55,443 nt of DNA, taken from IMG/VR virus record IMGVR_UViG_3300023202_000273, positions 1-55,443 of that record; one strand, given 5' to 3'. A model generated the notes under the pieces. It worked only from the letters and a program-made list of their open reading frames with translations, was not told where the DNA came from and made no database searches. Source of the DNA: a virus. The translations under genes were made by a program, and so were the position numbers. Positions 14,607-22,200 of the stretch are shown here, piece after piece; within the stretch, counting starts at the first letter, position 1; each line of letters begins with the position of its first letter.

Positions 14607-14639
14607 ATTACCATGACACACACAAACCGGGAGGTACCG

Positions 14640-14912
14640 ATGCGTTACACCGAAGCAGACACCAAAGTAAAAAAACTGCCCACACGCGAGATTGTGAGAC
14701 TTGCCGGAAAATCGCGTAGATATATCGGCGAACCTCACGGCCAACCGGGCGGCATCGATGTCGATTACTGCATCGCGCATGCTGCTGTATGCCATCTGGT
14801 GCACCATCATCCGCGCTATACACCGTCGCACCGGCTGGCCGATGATAAACTGGCAGCCCGGAAGCCGGGAAGGATTGCAAACCGTAATCCGCTTTTTGCC
14901 GTACCTCAATAA
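14640..14912 (+). CDS. First rightward ORF, hypothetical (90 aa)
   Basis: ATG 14640-14642 follows GGGAGGTACCG, a strong ribosome site just behind the promoter. The sequence is rich in His, Arg and Pro (KLPTREIVRLAGKSRRYI; HLVHHHPRYTPSHRL), so it could bind metal or nucleic acid. A leaderless in-frame start at 14613 adds nine residues (MTHTNREVP). No family was recognised. An alternative ORF overlaps it in another frame. Confidence 0.5.
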   Translation: MRYTEADTKVKKLPTREIVRLAGKSRRYIGEPHGQPGGIDVDYCIAHAAVCHLVHHHPRYTPSHRLADDKLAARKPGRIANRNPLFAVPQ

Positions 14913-14961
14913 TCGCAAAAACACCTACCATTATTTACCCAAGGAGGCCATCAATGGCTAA
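14758..14961 (+). CDS. Alternative overlapping ORF (67 aa), hydrophobic N-terminus
   Basis: This frame overlaps the end of the first rightward ORF and reaches the DUF932 start (ATG at 14954 lies inside its last codons). It encodes a hydrophobic segment (MLLYAIWCTIIRAI) followed by a polar tail. It lacks a clear Shine-Dalgarno site. It is recorded because the two frames cannot both be assigned safely; it is the weaker candidate. Confidence 0.3.
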   Translation: MSITASRMLLYAIWCTIIRAIHRRTGWPMINWQPGSREGLQTVIRFLPYLNNRKNTYHYLPKEAING

Positions 14962-15865
14962 GTTAACCAAATCTCATCATGATGTAAGCGACTGCCAGAC
15001 AATTGCAGACGTACTGGACTACGTCGGCGGCAATTTTATTGCTGAGGAGGTGCCGTTGATAACCGCGAATGGTATTGACGTTCCGCGCCACAAGGCGGTC
15101 ATCCGCCCGGACAACGGCACTGTGCTGGGCGTCGTCGGCAACCGGTACGTTACAATCCAAAACAGCACAGCGTTTTCTTTGTTGGACACGATCGTACAAT
15201 CCTACAACGGGCGGTATACCCACGCATGGGATGTCGGCGGTGGACAGCAAACTATCATCCAAGCGGAGACCGACGAGTCTGTCGATATCGGTGGTGGGGA
15301 CATCGTTCAGGGCAACATCACGGCGATCAATTCTCACGACGGATCCAGCAGTTTGAGGATCTGGTTCACCCCGGTACGGCTGGTGTGTCTCAACGCCCTG
15401 GCGGCATCGTTGCGCCGTAAAACCCATCAGTTCGCGATCCGCCATTCGGCGACCGCAGAGTCCCGCGCAGCAGAGGCGGCGAAGATTATCTGCCAACAAT
15501 CAGAGTATCTGGAGATTTTTCGCGATAAGGCCCGTGCGCTTAAAAACAAAGCAATCGATGCCGGGATCGTCGAAAAATTCCTGAGCGAGGTAATAGGCGA
15601 CCCTGCAAGAGGCGTCGACTCAGACGGCACTCCGAAAGAGTCTGCCCGCATCCGCAACCAACATGATGCAATCACCGATCTGATCAAAAATGGAAAAGGG
15701 AACAGCGGCGAATCGCTCTGGGACGCCTACAACGGAGTGACCGAGTATATCGACCACCACAAAGGATCTGACGCCGGGGACCGTGGGGTGAGCGCAATAA
15801 TCGGCAACGGCAACGCGATCAAAAAACGCGCGTGGAATGTGGCCCAGTCGCTGGCCACTGCGTGA
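14954..15865 (+). CDS. DUF932 family phage/plasmid protein
   Basis: The 303-residue protein has the DUF932 pattern: an N-terminal DVLDYVGGNFIAEEVPL, then VLGVVGNRYVTIQN, HAWDVGGGQQTIIQAE, RLVCLNALAAS and RHSATAESR-like helices. It is found in phage and plasmid early or replication regions, in the TIGR03299-type group. Its biochemical role is not established; an association with ssDNA or recombination is proposed by context. ATG 14954 follows AAGGAGG. It is probably the first well-expressed gene of the rightward operon. Confidence 0.85.
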   Translation: MAKLTKSHHDVSDCQTIADVLDYVGGNFIAEEVPLITANGIDVPRHKAVIRPDNGTVLGVVGNRYVTIQNSTAFSLLDTIVQSYNGRYTHAWDVGGGQQTIIQAETDESVDIGGGDIVQGNITAINSHDGSSSLRIWFTPVRLVCLNALAASLRRKTHQFAIRHSATAESRAAEAAKIICQQSEYLEIFRDKARALKNKAIDAGIVEKFLSEVIGDPARGVDSDGTPKESARIRNQHDAITDLIKNGKGNSGESLWDAYNGVTEYIDHHKGSDAGDRGVSAIIGNGNAIKKRAWNVAQSLATA

Positions 15866-15868
15866 CGT

Positions 15869-15897
15869 TTGACAACTTGTATGACACAGTGTATATT
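15869..15897 (+). promoter_or_regulatory. Promoter of the RHH-like regulator gene
   Basis: TTGACA (15869-15874), a 17-base spacer and TATATT (15892-15897) form a near-consensus sigma-70 promoter. It is covered by the inverted repeat at 15878-15911. Confidence 0.8.
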
Positions 15898-15911
15898 TAC
15901 TGTGTCATACA
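15878..15911. repeat. Perfect 13-bp inverted repeat: candidate operator
   Basis: TGTATGACACAGT (15878-15890) and ACTGTGTCATACA (15899-15911) are exact reverse complements around an 8-base AT-rich loop that contains most of the -10 box. A regulator bound here would block RNA polymerase. The gene downstream encodes a small ribbon-helix-helix-like protein, the obvious candidate to bind it. A terminator for the upstream gene is less likely because no T-run follows. Confidence 0.75.
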
Positions 15912-15932
15912 TTTTAACCATCAGGAGGCATT

Positions 15933-16154
15933 ATGTCACGCAGTGACAACAAAATGGTACGGCTCACCCCGGAGGCACATCAGCGCCTGACCGATCTGGT
16001 CAAAAAAGTAAACGCGTACAGGGGTGCTGGTGCCGTCAGATTGCGCCACCAGCATGTCGTATCACGAGCAATTGACGTTCTGGACAAATACATCTGCCCC
16101 GAGTGCGGTGGGGTGTGCCCTGCAAAAGCATGCCCATGCTCGTCGGATTTTTGA
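15933..16154 (+). CDS. Small RHH-like DNA-binding protein with C-terminal zinc ribbon (73 aa)
   Basis: The N-terminus KMVRLTPEAHQRLTDLVKKV reads as a ribbon-helix-helix (CopG-like) strand plus helix, followed by a basic linker and HQHVVSRAIDVLDKY as the second helix. The last 20 residues, CPECGGVCPAKACPCSS, form a zinc ribbon. RHH proteins bind DNA as dimers at inverted repeats, and one lies 22 bases upstream of this start. ATG 15933 follows AGGAGG. Confidence 0.65.
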   Translation: MSRSDNKMVRLTPEAHQRLTDLVKKVNAYRGAGAVRLRHQHVVSRAIDVLDKYICPECGGVCPAKACPCSSDF

Positions 16155-16181
16155 ACATAATTATTTTGAGAGGTGATAAAA

Positions 16182-17126
16182 GTGAAATACACAAACTTTT
16201 TCGGGTTGCCGCGGAGCATCACCGAGGCCCTGACGTATGACTCTTATGACCTGACAAATGCGCCGGCAAATGTGCTGTCAGTGACAACCATCATCGGTCC
16301 GCCGAAATACGAAACCCTCAAATCGCGGCATCGTGACGAGGTTGTGGAGGACGCATCGGACCGGGTGTGGACCCTGCTCGGTAACAACGTACACCACATC
16401 CTGCAGTCGCGTACCAATGGGGAGTACCTGTCCGAGGAGCGGTGGTATCTGGACCTCAAAAGTTTTGATGTCTACACACTGCCGTATAAGGCAAAACTCA
16501 CCGACACCGACTGGTACAAAAAAAATTTGTGGTATCTAAGCGGCAAATTTGACTCGTACGACGGCGAGTCACTGGCGGTCGAGGACTACAAGGTCACGTC
16601 GGTATACGCCCTCAAGGGGGCGCAGCGGGGAGAAAAACCTGAGTGGGGACGGCAGCTCAACATTTATGCATATGTGCTCAATCTTCTCAAGTTTGAGGTC
16701 AAGGCAATCAGAAACATTCTGATCTTGCGCGACTGGAGCCAGTCTAAATCGAAGACCGAGTCAGACTACCCACAGTGCCAGGTAGGCATTGTCGAGCACC
16801 CGCTGGAGTCACCCGGTGATGTTAAAACCTACATCCTCGAACGTGCCCGCCTGCACTATCAGTCACGCCTGACCGACGACGACGATATCCCGGAATGCAC
16901 TCCGGCGGAACGCTGGAAACGGGAATCTGTCTATGCCATCCATGCCAAGGGAAAGAAGCGGGCGATCAAACTGCACAGCTCTAAAGCCGATGCGGAGGCG
17001 GATTTGGCTGCCAGACAGGCCACCACAAAGGATAAACTGTACATCGGTTTTCGAGGGGGGGCCGAGACACGATGCTCCGACTACTGTAATTTCAAACAAT
17101 TCTGCCATTTCGGGAGGGAACTATGA
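16182..17126 (+). CDS. PD-(D/E)XK family exonuclease (recombination)
   Basis: The enzyme has the motif set of the Cas4/RecB-like nucleases: a helical lead with NNVHHILQ (His about 71), YLSGKFDSYDG with Asp about 124, AVEDYK (Glu about 134, Lys about 137) and RQLNIYAYVL with Gln about 158. A C-terminal CSDYCNFKQFC cluster supplies three of the four Cys for an Fe-S cluster, the fourth possibly being an earlier Cys (PECTPAE). It would resect DNA ends for phage recombination. I place the start at GTG 16182 (GAGAGGTGAT plus four bases); GTG 16173 is the longer alternative. Confidence 0.82.
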   Translation: MKYTNFFGLPRSITEALTYDSYDLTNAPANVLSVTTIIGPPKYETLKSRHRDEVVEDASDRVWTLLGNNVHHILQSRTNGEYLSEERWYLDLKSFDVYTLPYKAKLTDTDWYKKNLWYLSGKFDSYDGESLAVEDYKVTSVYALKGAQRGEKPEWGRQLNIYAYVLNLLKFEVKAIRNILILRDWSQSKSKTESDYPQCQVGIVEHPLESPGDVKTYILERARLHYQSRLTDDDDIPECTPAERWKRESVYAIHAKGKKRAIKLHSSKADAEADLAARQATTKDKLYIGFRGGAETRCSDYCNFKQFCHFGREL

Positions 17127-17611
17127 TTTTTGGCAAAGACTACGGATACAACGTCAAGGACACCATAACGGCGCTCAAGGACAACACCCTGCTCATCGTC
17201 ACCGTAGAGGTGTGGGCCCCAGAGATACGATACACAACGGCTCTCAGTGTCCCGCTGGTGCACCGCGACGAGACCGGTGCGATCAAATACAACCGTGATG
17301 CTCTGCCGCAGGCCCTGTCGGATGAGATTCAGGGAGCACTGAGCAAATCCAACCAACCAGATAAACCAGGGGATGACGAAAAGCGAGACGATCAGCCTGC
17401 TGCTGAGGAGTCTGCAGGCGATGGTGACCCGAACGTTGACCTCCTCAGACAATCGATGGTAAAACGTTTCGGGGACAACGCAGAAGCAGGTAGAGATTTT
17501 ATTAAAAAAGCGACGGCATTTGGAAAATTCCAGGGTAAAAGCGGCATCGCCCAGCTCAAACCGGCTGAGGTACGCAAAGTACTCAAAAAACTCGAGGTTG
17601 ACCCGGTATGA
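17123..17611 (+). CDS. Hypothetical protein (162 aa), possibly recombination-associated
   Basis: The ATG overlaps the exonuclease stop, so the two are coupled. Residues 1-80 look like a beta-rich domain (LLIVTVEVWAPEIRYTTALSV), then an acidic low-complexity linker (about 80-105, DDEKRDDQPAAEE) leads to a C-terminal helical domain (DLLRQSMVKRFGDNAEAGRDF, KPAEVRKVLKKL). The layout, an N-terminal fold plus acidic linker, resembles single-strand annealing or SSB-like partners, but I see no RecT or Erf motif. Function unknown. Confidence 0.6.
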   Translation: MIFGKDYGYNVKDTITALKDNTLLIVTVEVWAPEIRYTTALSVPLVHRDETGAIKYNRDALPQALSDEIQGALSKSNQPDKPGDDEKRDDQPAAEESAGDGDPNVDLLRQSMVKRFGDNAEAGRDFIKKATAFGKFQGKSGIAQLKPAEVRKVLKKLEVDPV

Positions 17612-18006
17612 GGATGCTGATCGATGGCAACGATGGTAAAACCGAAGCACTCGCGGCAATCCGTGCACTCGATGGCAAGTACATTGTCGAAATAAAGCGA
17701 CACCGAAAAACACGGTCCACGGACCAGAATAATCTGTACTGGGGACGACTGAGGTGCCTGTCTGACTACACCGGGTACACAGCCGAAGAGCTACACGATC
17801 TTTTTAGGCACGAGTTTCTCGGCGAGGACCGTAAAATGGTACTCGATAAGCCGCTGTACACGATCAAAAGCACTACCACACTTGATACTAAAGAGTTCAC
17901 GGCATACATTGACAAAATCAAACTCTACTCGGCCGAAGAGATTGGTGTCTATCTACCCGACCCAGGTGAGCCTGACTATGACAATTTTGGTGCTCAGTAC
18001 ATGTGA
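17608..18006 (+). CDS. ninB: NinB-like recombination mediator (lambda Orf)
   Basis: The ATGA overlap couples it to the upstream gene. The 132-residue sequence has the NinB core: KRHRKTRSTDQNNLYWGRLR, then YTAEELHDLFRHEFL, and STTTLDTKEFTAYIDKIK with a C-terminal DPGEPDYDN. Lambda Orf is a dimer that binds ssDNA and helps load recombinases past SSB. Together with the exonuclease, NinG and SSB it indicates a phage recombination pathway, though no strand-annealing protein was recognised. Confidence 0.88.
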   Translation: MRMLIDGNDGKTEALAAIRALDGKYIVEIKRHRKTRSTDQNNLYWGRLRCLSDYTGYTAEELHDLFRHEFLGEDRKMVLDKPLYTIKSTTTLDTKEFTAYIDKIKLYSAEEIGVYLPDPGEPDYDNFGAQYM

Positions 18007-18068
18007 TAGTTTATTTCGTGATGCGTACGTTGTAGTCAATTAACCTAAAACATTGTAGGAGCGCAAAA

Positions 18069-18305
18069 ATGTATAAATGTAATGAATGCGGTGGGTTTCT
18101 TGAGGAGTTGGGTGATATGGCGGTGTCAGACGGTGGGTGCGTTTGCGCTCAGAAAAAAGCTGAGGAATCGGCTAACAGCCTACAACTGCTAAAGACTGAA
18201 ATTGCTCTTACTGTTAGCTCTATCGCAAGGGACACTTCTATTCCAGCGGTTGATCGGCTTGATAAAATTGTGATGTTTGTATACGAGCAACTATCATCCG
18301 TTTAG
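18069..18305 (+). CDS. Small zinc-knuckle protein (78 aa)
   Basis: ATG 18069 follows GTAGGAGCGC. MYKCNECGG gives one CxxC and GCVCAQKKA a second pair, enough for a zinc ion. The rest is a helical segment (NSLQLLKTEIALTVSSI..DRLDKIVMFVYEQLSSV). The codon and base use looks more AT-rich than NinB upstream. It is the first of a small accessory group ending at 19261. No family was recognised. Confidence 0.6.
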   Translation: MYKCNECGGFLEELGDMAVSDGGCVCAQKKAEESANSLQLLKTEIALTVSSIARDTSIPAVDRLDKIVMFVYEQLSSV

Positions 18306-18323
18306 CGGGACGTTAGGTGAAAT

Positions 18324-18914
18324 ATGAAAAACTATGGAATTATAGGCGCGGATAAGACGGCGCGTCCTGTGCCGAAAATGCACAGAGCGTGGGCCATGCC
18401 TAACAGCCTCACGTTCAGTATCAAGCCTATCCGAGAGTTGATTGGCAGCGTCATTGTTGATTGTTTGAATGTTTGCGATCCATTCGTGCGCAATAGTCCG
18501 TTTAAAGCCCGGTGCGTGTCAAATGATTTAGACACAAGTGTTGAGGCGGATTTTCACATGGATGCACTCGATTTTCTCCGGTCGCGTTCCACCGCCGAGT
18601 TTGATGCGTTGCTATTCGACCCCCCGTATTCTCCGCGTCAAGTTTCGGAATGTTATAAGCGCATGGGCTTATCAGTCAACATGGCGACCACACAGGCATC
18701 GTTCTGGTCGAATCTCAAGCGGGAAATTCAGCGGGTCGTTATGCCGGGTGGGGTAGTTATTACGTGCGGCTGGAACAGCGGCGGCATCGGTAAAAAATAC
18801 GGGTTTGCCATAGAGCAGATTTTACTTGTCGCCCACGGAGGCTGGCACAACGATACTATTTGCACCGTCGAAAGGCGGCGCACGTCCTGTGCGCAAGAAT
18901 CCGCGCAGGAATAA
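18324..18914 (+). CDS. DNA adenine methyltransferase-like protein (DPPY motif)
   Basis: The 196-residue protein contains LLFDPPYSPRQVSECY (near residues 95-110), the catalytic DPPY of N6-adenine/N4-cytosine methyltransferases, and later VVMPGGVVITCGWNS. The N-terminal region carries VDCLNVCDPF instead of the usual SAM-binding FxGxG, so the AdoMet site is either degenerate or permuted. It is short for a full enzyme. It could protect phage DNA from restriction or modify it for other reasons. No restriction enzyme is next to it. ATG 18324 follows AGGTGAAAT. Confidence 0.75.
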   Translation: MKNYGIIGADKTARPVPKMHRAWAMPNSLTFSIKPIRELIGSVIVDCLNVCDPFVRNSPFKARCVSNDLDTSVEADFHMDALDFLRSRSTAEFDALLFDPPYSPRQVSECYKRMGLSVNMATTQASFWSNLKREIQRVVMPGGVVITCGWNSGGIGKKYGFAIEQILLVAHGGWHNDTICTVERRRTSCAQESAQE

Positions 18915-18933
18915 TATGGAAGGAGGTTTTCTA

Positions 18934-18946
18934 CCCCGGTGCGGGG
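18934..18946 (+). promoter_or_regulatory. Hairpin between Shine-Dalgarno and start codon
   Basis: AAGGAGGT (18920-18927) is a perfect anti-SD match but lies 23 bases from ATG 18951. A CCCCG/CGGGG hairpin (loop GTG) occupies the gap and could loop it out so that the ribosome site sits near the start. It is too short for certainty. Confidence 0.4.
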
Positions 18947-18950
18947 TGTT

Positions 18951-19067
18951 ATGAACGAAGTCACCCAATCCCTGAAAAAGCGATTTACTTATACAAGGAG
19001 TCACCGGGAAAAGCCTGCAGCGATTGCGATAAATCGTAACCGCGCATGGATTGCAATGCATAAATAA
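18951..19067 (+). CDS. Small basic protein (38 aa)
   Basis: The ORF opens at ATG 18951 and ends at 19067. It is basic throughout (QSLKKRFTYTRSHREKPAA; INRNRAWIAMHK), consistent with nucleic-acid or membrane binding. Translation would depend on the hairpin-separated ribosome site. It is recorded as plausible because it fills a coding-direction gap and is followed by another well-placed small ORF. Confidence 0.4.
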   Translation: MNEVTQSLKKRFTYTRSHREKPAAIAINRNRAWIAMHK

Positions 19068-19096
19068 CAAATCACCATTTAACAAAAGAGGTTTTT

Positions 19097-19261
19097 ATGG
19101 ATTCTGTTTATATCGTTCAAACCGTAACTGATACCATTCGCGACAGCGCGGCAACCGCTGCGCAAAGCGGTAATGCCGAGTCGGTGTTATGGACCATTGC
19201 TGCGATACTTTCGACGATTACGATGACGATAGCGATTGTTGATTTTGTCAACACTCCCTAA
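19097..19261 (+). CDS. Small membrane-anchored protein (54 aa)
   Basis: ATG 19097 follows AAAGAGGT by 5-6 bases. The N-terminal 28 residues are polar, and the C-terminal half, VLWTIAAILSTITMTIAIVDFV, is one membrane helix. The stop at 19259-19261 lies 29 bases before the stop of the convergent giant gene. Nothing terminator-like is obvious in between. Role unknown. Confidence 0.55.
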   Translation: MDSVYIVQTVTDTIRDSAATAAQSGNAESVLWTIAAILSTITMTIAIVDFVNTP

Positions 19262-19290
19262 GCCTCGGTGTGTGCATACCGTCATGGCGC

Positions 19291-22200
19291 CTATTCTTCG
19301 GATGATCCCAGAATGCGTTTGTTGTACTGCCGGTTAAGGTTATCTGTGAGCTTCTCTATGTTTTCGTCAATGTTTTTGACGGCGTCCATATCGTTGTGCT
19401 CATATGCTGCCCGCCGGCGCTTTTTTTGCTCCCTGATCTTGCTCTCGATTCCAGATACGATCGATCTTCCCTTGCTCGGTTTTCTTGTCATGATCAAAGC
19501 CTGACGATTGCGCTTCCCGAATGCCTCGGCTTTTTTGCGCTCGCCGTTTGCAACGAGATTGTCATACTCAGCCCGGATCCGTTTTAGCTCTACCAGTCTA
19601 TCATACATGAGCGATTGATCATACCAGCTCTCGATCTCTCCATAATACCTGCGGACAATAGGCACATTTCGCGGCGCCGGTGCTTTTTTTGATACGGCGT
19701 TGTTTAGCAGATTTACAGACCGCTCAATGGTTTTCCCGACCCCGCCGGTCATGTATTCATACACGTACTCAACGCCCTCCGGGGATATGTCCAGTAAACC
19801 ATGCCGGTATTCGCTCCCGCCGGTCAGTTCATTGAGAGCCTGCAAAGGCTTGGTGTACACATCAGGTGTCGTCGCCTTGGCCGAATGTGCGCGGGATTTC
19901 TCGGGTCCGAATTTTTGCTCCAGCCATATGTCACGGCCGATAAAGTTTTTGTTGAGACCCAAGTCAACCATGAGGCGACCAGCCGTCGGGGTAACGGTCT
20001 GCAATAGCGTGCTGGCTGATCCGATGGGAGAAAATGTTGCTGCCGCGGTCGTGAGCAGCCCTTTAGTGGCATCTGCCAGTTTCCGGCGGTTGTGCACACC
20101 ATGGTCAATGGCCTGTCCGATCGCCCAAAACAAATTGTACCCGTACGGCAGCGGTATTTTTGCGTAACGACCATTAGTCATCGGGATAATAAAATTGTGG
20201 GCTTTTTCCCATGCCGGTATTTTATCATAATGATTCATCTCATCGTCATCGTCTCCCATCACCATCCTGGACAACTGCGCCATTGCGAGCGACCCAACCA
20301 CGGCGGCTCCTGCAATTGCCTGCACTCGGGGGTTGCGCATGGCCTGCAGCATACGGATGTTGCCCTGTATCGAGGCATTGGAAAACACATAAAGCGCGTT
20401 AACCATCGTTCCAAGCTCGCCCTTTTTATTAAAATTGACAGTAATCCCCTTTGCGATTGCGGCCGACTTCGCCTTCGAGACACCCATCTCACGCATCGCC
20501 CGGTAAACCGACAAGCGAGACGCGTTCTCAACCGCTGAATTCAACCGGCTGACGTAATCACCGGCGCTCCGATACATGCGTTTAATCGATGTCACATTTC
20601 CGGGCTCCAGCATTTCAACCGATTTGATGAGGCGCTTCTGTATATCGTCGACTTCGTTCAGTCCAAAAAACCCGATCCGGCCGCCAGCCTCGTCGAATTC
20701 CTTGTACCATTTTGCCCACCCTCCGCGCATATCTCCGCCCTGTGCCCTATAGGCGCCCTTGATAGACCCCGGGATACCCCGGATGGTTTTTATGACCGCC
20801 TTAGCAGCCTCAGCATTGTCGAGACCTTCCAGGCCTCCAACATTGGCAATGGCGGTCTGCACGTCCCTGGTTAGATTCGTCAAAACGAACTCAGGATTCA
20901 ACTGCGTGTTTATCGCCGCGATGTACCGGTTCCACTGTGCCGACATCTGCAGGATCTTATTCGCCCGGTCTGCCCCCAGGTTAACCATGGCCCGAGCCAG
21001 AGCCGGATCATTTATCCGGATATGGTGCTCAACCCCGTCACGCTTAACAACCATCACATTATCGTCAATTTTTGTATCGACAACCTCCTCAACCTCACCA
21101 GTAACCGGGTTGAGGCGGCGTGTCATCTGCGGAGTATCAACATCCCACAGATTAACGGTGCGGTATTTGCCGTTCTCTTTTATGCGAGTTTTTACACCCT
21201 GGTTTTGGGTGGCATAGTCCAAAAACGATTGCCCGACCCGGTTTTTCTCAGCCCTGACTATGGCGTCGGATAACTGTGTGATCGAATTCGCAATGATATT
21301 TTCGGCCATCGAGCGCCGTCCCAATGCCCGCTTAGACTCCGGGCCCCGAATGGAAAAACCTCTTCCAATGCCTCCGCCACGAGTGCTGGATACATATTTC
21401 GTGGGGTATATCCCACGCTGGTCAAGATCGCGCTCGGCTTTCTGAGCGTCCCCCTTGTATTTTTTCAGCGCCTTTTCATGCTCTACGACATAATCGTCAT
21501 CCTCATATAGTGATATCCCACGCAGCGGGACATAGTTCTCGTAGTTCTCCCACGCCGCAAGCGTCTCTTCGCTTATGTTGCCTGCATCGGAGAGTATTTT
21601 TCGTGTGCGGCGGTTGATGTCATAAACCATCTCGGCGAGGCGGTCGTACTGTGCCTGTTTACCAGACTCACGGACCTGCTGCAAAATATTTTCGGCGTCC
21701 GCGTCACTCATGCCTGACCCGCTGGACATATCAGGATTTATCTCTGCGATCGCCTCGTTGCGTTCCTGTGCATGCCGAGCATACAGGTACGTCTCTAAAT
21801 CATGCATCGGTATCCCGTAGCTGTGTATGCGCTTAACCAATGGGTCAACAATGGTCCGATTGATGTCGTCCACCTGCGAGGCGACTTTACCATGCATGAT
21901 AGTCTGCTGCAACATCGCGTCCTGGGCTTCATTGGCCGGCGGGATGTATTTCTGGATCTCCTCGAGTCGGGAAAATTTTTCAACAACCTTGCGGGTAAGA
22001 TACCCCTTGTACGTCTCCATGGGCACCCACCTGACCGGAGCAGTGCGCTCCTCGGTCATGGTTTTGCGCTGGAACATCGGCTGTCCGTCCATGTCGCGCA
22101 TCCGGTCATTAACTACAACCGTAAACTGTGGGCCATTCCCAAGGTCGATTGTCGTGGTCTCAGCGCCAAACTGTTTTTTAACGTACTTCTTTGTCCACGT

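Noticed and set aside
14232-14639. Long plus-strand reading frame upstream of the rightward promoter
   Set aside because: It crosses the divergent promoter region, has no ribosome site, and is opposite two small membrane-protein ORFs. It is probably an open stretch by chance.
18007-18324. Possible integron attC-like sequence (GTTAGGT near 18312) around the small zinc-protein gene
   Set aside because: Only one short GTTRRRY-like match; the paired RYYYAAC core and folding arms are missing, and no integrase gene is present.
19262-19290. Terminator between the convergent operons
   Set aside because: The 29 bases between the stops hold no stem followed by a T-run.
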